From Chrysoporthe austroafricana (lineage: Eukaryota; Ascomycota; Sordariomycetes; Diaporthales; Cryphonectriaceae), in assembly GCA_001051155.2 (NCBI GenBank), contig JYIP02000002.1, positions 4,533,583 through 4,597,582 of the forward strand: a DNA stretch of 64,000 nt, given 5' to 3'. This document shows, in pieces, positions 1 through 11,188 of this stretch. Both the position numbers and the translations under genes were made by a program. Position 1 is the stretch's first letter; each line of letters opens with the position of its first letter. The notes below the pieces were generated by a model. It searched no databases, had not been told where the DNA came from, and saw only the letters and a program-made list of their open reading frames with translations.

Positions 1-843
1 CTTGCCCTGGGCGCCATCGTCCTGGGCGCATCCAACATTCTATACCCCACCAACGAAACCTCCTCCGCCCAGGAGTATCTGGAACAGAATACCGAGATCG
101 AAGTCCGTAACGCAGACGAACAGGTGATCAGCCGCTTCCCGCGCCGGACGGTGGAGGTCGAAGAGCCCGCGAAGAGCCCCAACGGCACGGCAGCACCAGC
201 AGCCGGTGGCGGCGAGAAGACCGGGCCACCAGGGTCCGGCGCGTCAGGCTCGAGCGGCGGCTCGGTGGGCAACCCGGCAGGCGCGGTGCTGTGCGTCCAC
301 GGCGGTCTCTCACCCCTGATCGACTCGGTGGACAAGATTCGCCTGCTCGACCGCAAGCAGGAGGTCCCTCATGAAGGCGCCATGTGCGACCTGCTGTGGT
401 CTGACCCCGACGATATCGACGGCTGGGGTCTGTCGCCGCGGGGAGCGGGTTTCCTCTTTGGGGCTGACATCGTCAGATCCTTCAACCACAAGAACAATCT
501 GTCGCTGATTGCGCGGGCACATCAGCTTGTCATGGAGGGGTTCAAGGAGATGTTCGACACCAGCATCGTCACGGTCTGGTCGGCGCCGAACTATTGTTAT
601 CGCTGCGGCAACGTCGCTGCGATATTGGAGCTGTCCGAGGATGAGTCCGGGCTAGGCGTCTTCTCCCGAAGTAATGGCGATGTGAACCGGAGTGCTGGCG
701 GCGCATCTGCCAGAAATGTCCTGATGGAGAATGAGATTCCGCCGAATGTTGGACCGGCCAGGCGTTACAGAGTGTTTCAGGCGGCACCACAAGATTCAAG
801 GGGGATGCCAGCTAAGAAACCTGTTGCTGACTACTTCTTGTAG
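1..843 (+). CDS. Serine/threonine protein phosphatase, PP2A-like (PPG1 type), 3' part
   Basis: The gene is cut by the window start; frame 1 is open from base 1, so the first in-window GTG near 124 is not a real start. The first residues ([10 protein letters not shown]) match the conserved core of PP2A-like phosphatases before the second metal-binding block. An insertion of about 80 residues rich in Gly, Pro, Ser and Ala follows. Then come the conserved [31 protein letters not shown] and [11 protein letters not shown] motifs, and the protein ends in DYFL, the C-terminal signature of PP2A-family catalytic subunits. The family is a metal-dependent phosphatase acting with regulatory subunits. The insertion before the VHGG motif points to PPG1 (glycogen and cell-wall related in yeast) rather than PP2A, PP4 or Sit4; that subfamily call is inference. 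Confidence 0.85.
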   Translation, partial: LALGAIVLGASNILYPTNETSSAQEYLEQNTEIEVRNADEQVISRFPRRTVEVEEPAKSPNGTAAPAAGGGEKTGPPGSGASGSSGGSVGNPAGAVLCVHGGLSPLIDSVDKIRLLDRKQEVPHEGAMCDLLWSDPDDIDGWGLSPRGAGFLFGADIVRSFNHKNNLSLIARAHQLVMEGFKEMFDTSIVTVWSAPNYCYRCGNVAAILELSEDESGLGVFSRSNGDVNRSAGGASARNVLMENEIPPNVGPARRYRVFQAAPQDSRGMPAKKPVADYFL

Positions 844-1445
844 CTGAGATCATGTGCACTAGAGCTGGGCGCATACATGATATCTCTTCTGGCTAGGTAG
901 GATCACATCGGACGTGTGTGGGAAGTGTGGTCATTCCAGGCAGATGACCAATACATACCGACGTCCGTCGTCGCGCCTCTGGCGCTCCTTTTGGTCTCAT
1001 GAGGTTGCCCAGTCCCTATTTGCCAACCCCGCCGCCGCTCAGCAGGACTTCTTATACCGTCTCTCTGATGTATACTTAGAGCTTTGATCGAGCGATAGAT
1101 TGTCTATCGTGGGAAAACTTATACCTGTTCCGACACAATCTGCAAAACTATCTACTCATAGTCTTTCAACAAAATGCTATGGATTCACAGATGTCCTCCT
1201 GCAACTCATACAATGAGTCATCCGGAAGTCTCTCTTTAACCCCCCAAATATAATTTTCATTGATCTTTTCCCTCTTAGATTCTCATCTACTAATGGTTTG
1301 ATCGGATTGCTTACCGAAATCAGATTCAGGCGCTGGTTGGGCTGGGCTGGTTGCTATGACCTGCTTTTGTTATTCCGGAGCCTGTGTTTGTTCATGGACC
1401 TATTCGTACTCGAGGTCTTCTTCCTCCGCTTCCTAGGCTGGCTCT
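844..1445. other. Intergenic, convergent 3' regions
   Basis: About 600 bases lie between the phosphatase stop and the end of the leftward gene that follows. The sequence is AT-richer than the flanking genes and has no frame with recognisable protein. It probably holds both 3' UTRs. Confidence 0.6.
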
Positions 1446-4400
1446 TTACGACCCTGCGGCTGACAGGTCTTTATACTTCTTGTATGCCTCTAATTTCTCT
1501 CTCCACTGTGCGACCTTGGTAGCCAGTCCATTCCCAGGCATGACATAGATCATATCCGCCACCCCCGACGCCGGCGGGACATGCAAATCGATCTGCCTCC
1601 TCGCCCATTTCATGTAGTATCGAAAGTTGTACCGCCTCACATTTTTCCCGAGACTCTGTGTGTCTACGTCGAGCGCCGTCAGATCATCAGCCAGGCGCCG
1701 CCACTCTTCAACTGTCGTAGGCTCGTCCTCCCGCGTAAGGCTCCACGTCACTGGAGCGAGACATTGCTCGGACTCTTGCATGGTCACGCCCCTGAGACCG
1801 GAGTAGTGAGCGCTAATCCAGTCATCCGCGGAGACGTTATCGTTATATATCCACAACACCTTGTGGACGTCCCGGTCGAAGTTCTGGACAGGAATCTGTG
1901 CGTGAAAGAGCTCGTCATCGTTTCTGTAGGCCACACCGACGCAGGCCGGGACGTTCCATCGTGCGAGCCAGGCCACCCCTACGCTGATGGTTTGGTCTAG
2001 TCTAAACATGTTTCTGTTGCGCATCTGCAGGTCTGGGTGCGTATTTCTCGCCAGGACGTCGAAGAGCCTCTGGAGCTCGTCGACCGTTGGCACGGGGACG
2101 CCGGGAAACTGATGTTCTATGCTCAACTGGAGGGCGTGCCATGCACACCGCTGTCCTGTCCCCGGCGTATCGAGAATATGTGGCCCATATGGGAAATCTA
2201 GCTCGAATTGTTTCCGCCACCCGCGCTCCCGCTTTGTCTCTTCGCTTTTGTCTTGTATTGTCCGCTGCCGTCCGCTCTGGTAGATGGCCTCGGCTTCTGC
2301 GACGAGAATTTCGAGGTCTCTCTCAGTGAACTTTAGACACTCCATGAGCATGGGCGCGGGCATCTCTCTGAGCGCCCGCAAGTACGAGTCGTGTCGGAGC
2401 GTACAGGCCTCGACATAGTTCTCCAGCCGGCTGACTAGGCCCTCAAACCACTCCAGCTCGGTCGGCGTCGATGAGGACGCTTTGAGCCTGCTGAACTCCT
2501 CGTACACTCTCGCCTCGTTCATGTTGAACAGGAAGCTGTCGTACGTGAGCTGCGGCCGCGGCTGCAGGCACACAAAGCGCTTGGATTCGTCCATTATGCC
2601 TGTATTTGACGGTCCAGGAGATATACTGCCGTTTCCATTTGTCCGCGATTCTTCTAGTCCCTTGAGGGGACCGAGACCGATCGCTTGTGACTTGGTCGCC
2701 TGCAGTCTTCTTGCTTCTCGGTGTACATTGAGAAATACGGCATCATTGTCAGCTTGATCTCTAGGGCGATCTCCCGCACCCTGCTTGAGAGCTAGCTGCT
2801 TCCACTGGTCGAAGATGCTGGACTTCAGAGCCGCGTCAAGGTTCCCTTCGAGGTTGAGGGAGTCATCCCTCCAGATGCTTTGCTGGGTGAGGGTAGCCCA
2901 GTGATCCAGCCCCGAAGATTTGAAGTCCTGGATCCATTCATACTGTATGAGTGACTCTACCCGACGCTCCGGATCGTCCTCATCAAACTGGGAGGGATCA
3001 GGGAGTGTGGGATACGAAATTCGATAGCTCTCAGCATGTGTCAGGCCTGAGGATCCGAGGCCTCTTGCTGGCAAGAGAGACTTCCTATCGACGGGCTTCA
3101 TAGAGTCCTTGCCGAACCTGGCTCTCTTCAGCGGCTGGCTGCCTTCAGAAGCTTGCAGGTCTTGGCCCGCCGTAGACGGTGTCTCGGGCTTGGACTTGAT
3201 AGCCGAACCTTGGCGGTCCGCAGATACGGGCGCGATGCGGACGTCGATCTTCGTACGTGGTAGTATCGTGGAACTCGACGCCAGTGCTTTGACAAGGCTC
3301 GCAGGCTCTCGGTGGGGGCCGCTCAGACTTGGAGCTACGTCTGCACTGCGTGCTGCTGCTGTGGCTGACTTTGAATTCTGGACCGGTCTGGTATTCGGTC
3401 TCATTGGAGAGGTTCTACCGCCATTAGTAGTGCCTATGTTTGTCCTACCTTCGATTAATCGAGTTTCATATCGGTTGAATTTGCTGACCACATTGGGAGC
3501 CGTATCGATGTTCGTCTCTTCAGTCAGCTGGGGATATTGTAGGTCATCATGTCCGTTCCACAACGTCGACTCGGATGGCTGTGGGGCGGAATGTAAAACT
3601 CGGCTGGTCACCATCGATGCCGGGCTTGATAATGGTTCTGGTATGGGAGTCCTTGAGTGTTCTACTGATGAGACCGTCCCTGAAACATATGAATCAGGAA
3701 CGCTGGTTCTCCGCGGATCGCCTGTGACTTGGATGTTGGGCTTCACCTCATATCTGTCCATTGTTGGTGAAAAGTTAGGAGTTCGGATCAATGAATTATG
3801 GATCCTGCCAGGGTTCGGTCCGGGTGGTGACTGCGAATCATGTGGAGCTCGAGGTGAGGTCGACTGAGTTTCGGGCGTCGAAGATCCCAAGGAAGATGGA
3901 GGTGTTGTTTGGACGATTCTGGGTGAACTACCACTTGAGTCGCTACTCGACGAATTTGGCGGACGAATCTGTACTATACGTCGCGGAAAAATACGGGGCG
4001 GGTCATGAGCATAATTTGACGGACCTCCTACTGTCGAGACTTCTTCTCCCGACCCGCTCGCTTTTGGGCTACTCATTTTAGGGGAACCCACTTCGGGAGA
4101 CGGGGGTTCGACAGGTTTGGGCTCCCAGGGCATTCGGGGCGGCTGTGCAGGAAGGCCGGCCCCGAAGACACTGGCTTGTATGAGATGGTAATTGCGGAGG
4201 AATTCCCAGGATGGCGGTGCCTGCTCTGCCCACAGCCTCTCTTCCTTGGCGAGATCTGGACGTGGCTTCATCCCGCCCGCGGCCTTGAGGGCGTGTTCCT
4301 GAGCCTCTAGGTGAAACGCAGTGGCCCTTCGGAGCAGTTTCTCACACACGTAGATTAGACCTCTAACGCATGCTCTGGATCCTTCGTCGATGTTGTCTCG

Positions 4401-4724
4401 CAAAGATAGAGAGTCGAGCCCGTGAACGAATTCTGTGACGGTGAAGATAAAATTGTGCTCTGAGCGTATTACGTCCCAGAGTTTGATATATTGTCCTGAC
4501 CTGTGGAGATCCCAGTAGTAGCCAACATTGTTGGCATAGCCGAAGACATGATACCCTCTACTTCATCATCAGTATGGGCTTGCGATTCCGCAGCACCAAT
4601 CAATGGGTTTAACGTACAGCTTATAGAAATAGTCGTGGCTAGACTGCAGAATATAGGTTTCGATCAACCGGTGAGCCTCCTGGGTCTCCCGGTCGACTCG
4701 AGTATTGCGCCTCGTGGCGGTCAT
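1446..4724 (-). CDS. Large fungal protein with C-terminal papain/OTU-like segment
   Basis: Model: exon 1 4724-4618, intron 4558-4617, exon 2 4557-1446 (1072 aa). A long open frame continues upstream of 4403, where the first in-frame start is only TTG, through a convincing stretch (GYYWDLHRSGQYIKLWDV) to a 60-nt intron with donor GTACGT. The exact ATG is uncertain: coding-like sequence and a possible acceptor lie just upstream of 4724. The first third looks globular. Residues of roughly 150-450 are Ser/Pro/Thr-rich and disordered. Near the C terminus GQRCAWHAL is followed about 95 residues later by LWIYNDN and HYSGLRG. This Cys...His spacing resembles papain-fold or OTU-type cysteine proteases, where the Cys and His are catalytic. 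The protease call is inference; no full family match can be claimed. Confidence 0.6.
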
Positions 4725-5350
4725 AGCATCCACGTTCTGCAGGATATATATGTGAAGAGAAACGGATTCTGTGTTTTGGCAAGTTTATTGAGGGACAACG
4801 CTACATTGAAGATGCGAGCTGTCGTGACTTCAAAAGAGAGGTCGGATCCTGGAGGGTCATTTCAAGCTGAACAAAGAGCTCAATTTGCCACGAACTAACA
4901 CATGTTCAGCAAACCGTGACAAACGTGATCTATTTTTGAGCGGCCCGGCGGTACTTTTGATAGAACGGGATCTTAGTCCTTTGAACGTGACCTTTGGCTT
5001 CAGTCTGATCCCTGCCAAGCTGCTATGAACGTGACATGGACATCAAATAAGTTTTCCATTGAACAAAGGCTCGGTCGAAAGATAGAGATTAATGACCACG
5101 CTGCTGGTAATTAAGTCTGAGCCGCGTTACGGTATTTGATTTCCGAAGCGATCTTATGATCTGTGTCAGAGCTCCACCCCCAGTAATTTTACTGTTCTGA
5201 TATGCGCTTGAAACAAGTATACCATTGCATCGACGAAGTCATGTGGTAGACCTACTCTAGAGCATCGAGAGATTAGTTTCGCAACTGATATAACTACCTA
5301 GGTATTAAAACGAATCAACTAGGACTTCACTATTATACATCATCACTAGG
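4725..5350. other. Intergenic, AT-rich
   Basis: This is the upstream side of the leftward gene and the left flank of the pogo element. A short coding-like piece near 4800-4862 could be an extra first exon, but no donor gives a consistent frame. Nothing else is recognisable. Confidence 0.5.
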
Positions 5351-5367
5351 TAAGTCGGAGGTGGGGG
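5351..5367 (+). repeat. Left terminal inverted repeat of pogo element
   Basis: TAAGTCGGA at 5351-5359 pairs exactly with 7204-7212. The next bases are G-rich here and also G-rich on the + strand at the other end, so strict inversion stops after 9 bp. Confidence 0.85.
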
Positions 5368-5464
5368 AAAACCTAGTGGGGGGGAACACCTAGTGGGATC
5401 AGTCGGTGTGGTGTATATATATATATTAACTTAACTAAGTGAAAAGATATCTATTCAACCAACT

Positions 5465-7068
5465 ACAATGCAATCCTCCTTGTCAGTAACTAATTCGATA
5501 TCACTCTCTTCAACTGTGCCTTCCATTTCTCGCCTAGCCGCCTTTTGAGCCCTCTGCATACCCTTGATACCAACAAACTTCGAATTCGGGCTTATTTCAA
5601 CCTTCTTTCTTTTTGATAGCCTAGCTGCTTCGAGCTGAGCCCTTAATGCCTTATTTTCCTCGAGAGCTTTAGCCAGAGCTATATCTCTTTCCTCCTATCC
5701 TTTTCTCGCCTTCCTAGCTATCAGACGCTATACTGCTTCGGATGCAAAGTGGTTATGCTGGGGCTGAAAGTGATAGTATAGATCCTTAGCTTTCCTAGGG
5801 GTTGCCAATATATCTGGCTGGCTTGAAGTTATTTTCGAGGGTAATATAGATCCAGCTGATGCTTCTGAGCCTGATTTCGAGTAATCCTGAATCTGTTATG
5901 GAATGCTCTTGAGGAGAAGAGGGCTTAGGAATGGCTTAGATGGACGGACTGGCCAAAGACCAGAAGCATTCTATCCAGACCTAATATTCTGGCCTGATAA
6001 GCCTTCCTTGCGTGCTATAGAGTAGTTCTCGAGGAATAGTCGCTTGCCTAGGATTGATAAATCTCCCTATTGGCCCAGAGCACTGATTTTCCTTTTATAA
6101 GCTCGCTTAAGAGAGGAAAAGATGCTAAGATCGAGAGGTTGAAGTACGTAAGAGGTATGAGGAGGCAGATAAAGCAGAAAGATATTGTTACTGAAGCATT
6201 CCCATATAAATTCGTCGGTTGTATAGCTGCTATGGCCATCTAGGATTAATAATCTGGCTTCTGAGGGGTCCTGGGGTTGGCTGTAAGGGATAAAGATCCT
6301 TTTCAGCCATTCGAGTGCTATTGCATTATTTGTCTATCCGTTTTCTGTAGCTGTGAATTGCTAGCCTTTGAAAGAGTCCAAGGAAGTAGGAAACTATTGC
6401 TGCTGTACTGTTTTCCCCTTGAGAATGACTAAGGGAAAGAGATGGGTGCCTGTAGCTAATATACACTCGAGGAAAGAGGTCCAGGCTCGTAATCCAGGGC
6501 TTTTTTTCTGAATTGAACGAGAAGAAGAGCTACCAAGAACTAACCCATTCTGCCCCTGGCCTTCTATTATTCCAGCCTCATCCATATTCTATCGGTTAGC
6601 TGGCTTGATGCCTTGAACCTGAGGAAGGTTGAAAAGACGAAACCAGGGCTGGATTACCTCAACTGTTGCTCCATTAATTCGAGCTGAGGCAATCCTTCGA
6701 GCCATTCGGACCTTGATTTCTGGATTTCTCCTTAAAAAGGCCTCAGTCCATCGCTTTCCAAGGGGTTGAACGTCTCCTTGAATAGCTAGAATCCGCTGAG
6801 CAAAATGTCTGAATTCCGAATGGCTAGGTAGGAGTCCTAGGCTTTCCTGAATGCAAATCCATTCAACTAATTTACTTTCTTGACCAATAGAAAGCCGTTG
6901 TAGAGATTCAGCGCCGAATTGATGAGTTTGTTTGCCTGTTAAACGATGGCGAAGAGTGCTGAAGGGAATGCCCCATTCGATCGAGGCCTTTCGAAGAGAT
7001 AGGCCTGCCCTAATAGCCTGGAGAGCATCATTAATATCGGATTCGGCGTAGGGCTTCATTATATTCAA
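5465..7068 (-). pseudogene. Pogo/Fot1-like transposase, nonsense-mutated
   Basis: The frame begins at the ATG at 7068 with a Psq/CENP-B-type helix-turn-helix (SDINDALQAIRAGLSLRKAS). It runs through the DDE catalytic core: the first Asp in NMDEAGIIEGQG (about 6577) and the second in LILDGHSS (6238-6240). The frame then continues through LPPHTSYVLQPLDLSIF. TAG codons at 6589-6591, 6394-6396, 6361-6363 and 6334-6336 all lie in this same frame, at positions that are Trp in the family, and more follow downstream. A highly charged C-terminal tail ends near 5465. The protein would bind the TIRs and cut and paste the element; it cannot be made as read. Confidence 0.88.
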
Positions 7069-7195
7069 GATAATATACAGTTAAAAAATCAAGCAATTCG
7101 AGAAAGAATTGGTTCTCTTTTTTCTCTTATATATTTCCCCCAACTCCTAGCGGTGTGGCTGACTAGGGTGATCCACAAGGGGGGGTGATCCAAAA

Positions 7196-7212
7196 GGGGG
7201 TGGTCCGACTTA
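7196..7212 (-). repeat. Right terminal inverted repeat of pogo element
   Basis: This is the reverse complement of the left end over the outer 9 bp, ending in the TA target site at 7211-7212. Confidence 0.85.
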
Positions 7213-7411
7213 GAGATAAAAATACGAAACTGTTACTACCGGAATACCCATCCTCGAAGATCTAGACAGGCTTCTAGATGTAATTCTCTATCCTTTACGT
7301 ATGGAGACTTTAGTCTATACACTAACTTCTTGGCTGAGACATTTTGTGGACTGATTCTCACCGTGAAGGAGGCTAATTGAGATTCGACGCCCTGTTCACA
7401 ACTGACGATCT

Positions 7412-8254
7412 TTACCAGTGAGAGGTCGACGCTGCAGCGCTCTGGGTCGATAACTTGGTCGCAACGGTTTGGAAGTATTGTTGATATAACGGAAGCCTAT
7501 CCTTGATTGCAGCTTTCGCGTGATCATCAGCAGCTTTCTGATACTCGTCATGCAGCTCCCTTACGCGGTCACCCAAGCCCCTCAAAACGCACTCGCTTAC
7601 GGCCTTAAGTGATCTGACGTGGCACTCTGGACACTGGTCTTGAATCTTGCCACCCATGAATATCGTCTCTGGCAGAGACGTAAGATTGTCTCTGGTCATC
7701 ACACGACCCTTGACAGGGTGTGGGCAGAGTTCGTACCTGAGCTGGAGTCGGCAGAAGGGACACTCGGCCTTTATGCTGAGGCAAATATCCATGCACTTCT
7801 GACAACCTATATGGCCGCAGGGAAGGATGATCACTCCCGATGACTGAAGGTTGTCGCCTTCATCATGAAGTAGCTTGAGCTGGCTGGTTTGACATATTCC
7901 GCAGAGCCCGAGATTGGCTGTCTGATCCGCATAGTGGACCATCAGTGGGCACGGTAGAAAGTTCGAGGGTGATCTGCTATTCAGCAGGGCCTCACCCAAG
8001 TCTGGCTTTCCTTCGTAGCTCATCTTAGCAAGTAGGTCGGGAAACTCTTTGAGGAAACAGCGGAGTTGAGTTAAACTGAAATATGGTAGCACATGGAACT
8101 TGGAGCGTTGAATTACCAGGAAGGTTCCATAAATCGCGAGTATTTGTACATGAAAGACTGGACTGTTTAGGACACTGGCCCTGGATGTTTTGTTTTTGAC
8201 AAATGCACATAATTCACAAAACAAAGACAGTGCTCTTGCCGCATTAACGGGCAT
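7412..8254 (-). CDS. RING-finger protein
   Basis: This is a single-exon frame of 280 aa from an ATG at 8254; an in-frame ATG at 8023 (MSYEGKPDL) is a plausible alternative that removes a poorly conserved-looking N-terminal stretch. A C3HC4-type RING is visible: CGIC, then PCGHIGCQKC, then CPFC. A further Cys/His pair (CPEC) lies downstream, and the C-terminal 70 residues look helical. RING proteins commonly act as E3 ubiquitin ligases, recruiting E2 enzymes; the substrate is unknown. The gene lies between the pogo element and a long A/T homopolymer tract only about 35 bp from the upstream ATG. Many short RING proteins of this kind are found in accessory regions of fungal genomes. Confidence 0.72.
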   Translation of the reverse strand: MPVNAARALSLFCELCAFVKNKTSRASVLNSPVFHVQILAIYGTFLVIQRSKFHVLPYFSLTQLRCFLKEFPDLLAKMSYEGKPDLGEALLNSRSPSNFLPCPLMVHYADQTANLGLCGICQTSQLKLLHDEGDNLQSSGVIILPCGHIGCQKCMDICLSIKAECPFCRLQLRYELCPHPVKGRVMTRDNLTSLPETIFMGGKIQDQCPECHVRSLKAVSECVLRGLGDRVRELHDEYQKAADDHAKAAIKDRLPLYQQYFQTVATKLSTQSAAASTSHW

Positions 8255-8289
8255 CGATTTCTTGTTCCTTCTAAGTTCTGCTTTGTTTA

Positions 8290-8341
<52 letters not shown>

Positions 8342-8363
8342 AAAAAAAAAAAAACACAAAAAA

Positions 8364-8395
<32 letters not shown>
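8290..8395. repeat. A/T homopolymer tracts able to form a hairpin
   Basis: A T run (8291-8301) is followed by long A runs interrupted only by GAG (about 8329-8331) and CAC (8355-8357), then by a run of about 28 T (8368-8395). The A and T tracts are mutually complementary. Confidence 0.9.
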
Positions 8396-9065
8396 GAGAG
8401 ATGAAATGAAAACATTGAATGAGGCCTTGTGAGACTTAAGTATCCGATCACAATAAGACAAATCGTCAAGGATAAAAGTTATTGAAAAAAAACACAGGAG
8501 TGCGGGGAGGGCAGGAGAGGATAGAAGAGGTCCGGGGGAAGATTTCGTCAATAGTCTTCTAAGAGGCTTAGTGAGCTTCTATAGGGCGAGAAAAATGAAA
8601 TGTTATGACGCGACAGGTGTTGACCTCTCAAGAAGCTGAATTAAAAGTAAGGAGAGGCAGGCCGCTTTTAGAATTAACGACTATGCCCGAACCTGCAAGT
8701 CGCAAGGAAACTGGATTGTGTGGTATGGTGGTAGCTAGAGACTCAATAACGAAGAACACTTCGTCTTGGTGCTTACTGGTTGCATAGCATTTGAAAAGCA
8801 TAGAGCGAGTGACGGGCCAGGCACTGTCTGTGATCGGGGTCGGCCCGGAGGCGCATTGGCCAACGCGGAAGGGCCGGGGTCGGGGCGGGGCCGGAGATCT
8901 CGCCGGGCCGCAAGAGCTACCCTAACCCTGGAAATTTTATGGATGATCCATCCGGCTGGCTGCGAGAACCTCGTTTCTTCCCTTGCCTCTGGCTGGTCTC
9001 GCTTTGAAGAAACAATACGCCATCTATACTGCTCAGTTGGTCTTGTCATCTCATTTTTGCCGGCC
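8396..9065. other. Intergenic, likely promoter of the BioD-like gene
   Basis: There are about 670 bases without a convincing gene. A short GC-rich block lies at 8830-8910. An open frame continues upstream from the BioD-like start, but its residues do not resemble the family. Confidence 0.5.
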
Positions 9066-10095
9066 ATGCCGACGCCTAGTAGCATCTTCCACCCCGCCCT
9101 ACGCGTGTACCAGGTCTGGGGCACCCACCAGGGCGTGGGCAAGACCGTCTTGTCGACCGTCCTGTGCTGGGCCGCTGCTCGAGCGAGGCGTGCCAAAGGC
9201 GCCCGCGACCATGTCGGTTTCCTGAAGCCCCTTACTATTGGAAATTTCAATGAGAACGAGAACGTCATCGTCACGCGTTCCTTCCATAAGCTGCTGAAAG
9301 GAAAGCCAATGCCGGTTTGGCTCAAGAGCAGAACCCTCTTCCACCAGCAGCAACTGATCACGGATGCGTCTCAGCAAGAAGTGAGTACTAGACCTCAGCG
9401 TACCTTAAACCGTCTCCTTTCAGGGTTTTAACCGTCATACCAACATCAAGGCTGGCCTAAAAGATCGAACTCTGTTAGAGGGTATTAGAGGTTACGCCGA
9501 AAAACATGCCGCCGGCCTGCAGCCCCCCGGCGGCTGGCTGTTTCTGGAGACTCTCAACCACGTAGAGTCGCCTTTACCTTCTGGGAACTGCCAGGCGGAC
9601 ACCTATCGCGCTTTGGAGCTCCCCGCTATCCTCGTCGGTGACAGCAGTGGAGATGGCGTGGACAAGACTATTGACGCTTATGAATCTCTGCGCCGGCGCG
9701 ACTACGATATTCAGGCAGTGGTCGTCTTCAAGGACGGTACCGAGGCTGGTCAACGGGCTTCAGAGCATTTCGAAAAGCTCAAAGTCCCCTGCCTGCTTAT
9801 TCGTCAAATTCCAGAGCGTCACTCCGACGAGCGGAAGAATCGTAACATAATGATTGACTATTACAGCGGTGTGGCACGGTCGAATCAGATCAAGGACCTT
9901 CTTCGTGATCTCTACGTTCGCCACAACCGGCGTGCCATGGATTTGGAGGCTTCAGAGGCTCAATTCAGTGAGATCCTCGAAGGGAAGCCACGCGATGCTT
10001 CTAGCACCCCAACGACTGAACAAGTTAAGTCGGTATGGGAGCGACCACTCGACTTCTCCTTTACTGTTCCAGGGCGGCACAAGCATAAGGCGTAG
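9066..10095 (+). CDS. Dethiobiotin synthetase-like protein, lacking the aminotransferase half
   Basis: Exons 9066-9380 and 9424-10095 (328 aa); the 43-nt intron runs from GTGAGT to TTTCAG and keeps frame. The P-loop GTHQGVGKT lies near residue 20. It is followed by HVGFLKPLTIG, GGWLFLETLNHVESP, SGNCQADTYRALELPAILVGDS and YESLRRRDYDIQAVV, which match the ATP-dependent dethiobiotin synthetase domain of the fungal BIO3-BIO1 fusion, the penultimate step of biotin synthesis. In fungi this domain is normally followed by a DAPA aminotransferase domain of over 400 residues. Here the frame stops after a short linker (ending GRHKHKA), and no aminotransferase is visible in the next kilobase. The gene is a truncated duplicate, a pseudogene or a rare stand-alone form. 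The Asp/Thr next to the P-loop in standard BioD differs (H-Q here). Confidence 0.75.
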
Positions 10096-11188
10096 AGGGG
10101 AGGGATCGTTTGTCCCAGATCTACGACTTGCCTTTGTTCTGGGCACTGAGCAAGGACAACAAGGTTCCACTCTCATCTGTACGAATGGTCACGGATGGTC
10201 CGGACTGAGGTCTGTCGCTCCCTGTGGAGCCGCTTTACGCCAGATATATGCGCAGCTGTATAGGCCTATGTCACATTCCGGCCCACGTCTTTCTACCTCG
10301 AGATTTAGACAGTCCGTCGAAATCGTGGATTGTCCAGAGTTAGATACCAGGTCCTCAGCGGTCAGAATCTAGATGACTTGGTATCGAGGCCAACTACCGC
10401 GCCGGTTGTGGAAGACGGATACTGAGCGAGGTGAAGGCGACAGACAAGCCAAGGATATCAGGCCTTATTATTGTGGCACCGAAAATGGTTAGGCAATCAC
10501 TCCGCGGAAGACATTAGAAGACAAATCGCTTTCGAAAGAGTTGACGCTTTTAGGCATGTCATTTTGTAGGGGAAGCGGCGGATGAGAATGCCATCCGGGA
10601 ATGGTTGGTCTACGAAAGGAATCTGAAATGACATAAGGAGCTTTGAATGCCGAAAATACGCTTGGGTGGCGAAGGCAATACCACTGAGGTGATCCGAGGC
10701 TTTCGCCTGAGCCTCATTCTTCAGTATTACCACATCTCATCTCATGGCCTGATCCTCAGGACTGATTCAAACTACGGCAGAATGGATATGCCATCGTCAG
10801 TGGTCTCAGGATTTCATAGAGTTTGTAGAATCGCAAAATGAAATCTCGGTGTGCCCAGGATGATCGATGATCGATAAGCGTGTGGGCGTGTACTAGCAAA
10901 GTCAAGAGTGTGTATTACCCTGCAATATCCTCGAGTAGGCCATCAATGGCTGTGAAGCTAATAATCAGTGAACAGCACCCCATGTATGTAAATATGTAAG
11001 TGGGGGATTGGCTCCTCATGTACCGTTTTGGAATGGATGAAAATTAAGCTGTCACAACTTCCTCATATTGAGATCTGCAGGCTTCCAAAGCTCGGGTTCG
11101 ATTTATATAAATTATTGTATATTCCTACCTAGTTCGTACAATTAAAACTTCAGAGATCTTAACCGACGCATCAACGCTGTGTACACCC
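10096..11188. other. Gene-poor stretch downstream of the BioD-like gene
   Basis: About 1.1 kb was examined in all frames for the missing aminotransferase domain and none was seen. Short frames are present but resemble no family. The last 100 bases are AT-rich. Confidence 0.55.

Larger units (their letters stand above)
5351..7212 (-). mobile_element. Pogo/Fot1-family DNA transposon, full length, inactivated
   Basis: The element is 1862 bp, the usual size for Fot1-like elements. It starts with TAAGTCGGA at 5351 and ends with the exact reverse complement TCCGACTTA at 7204-7212, and each end includes a TA, the pogo/Tc1 target duplication. Subterminal G- and C-rich runs follow on both sides. It holds one leftward transposase frame broken by stop codons. 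A second, truncated relative lies at about 12480-13323. Confidence 0.9.

Noticed and set aside
8915..8935. Telomere-like CCCTAACCC
   Set aside because: A single unit only; there is no array, so it is not an interstitial telomere.
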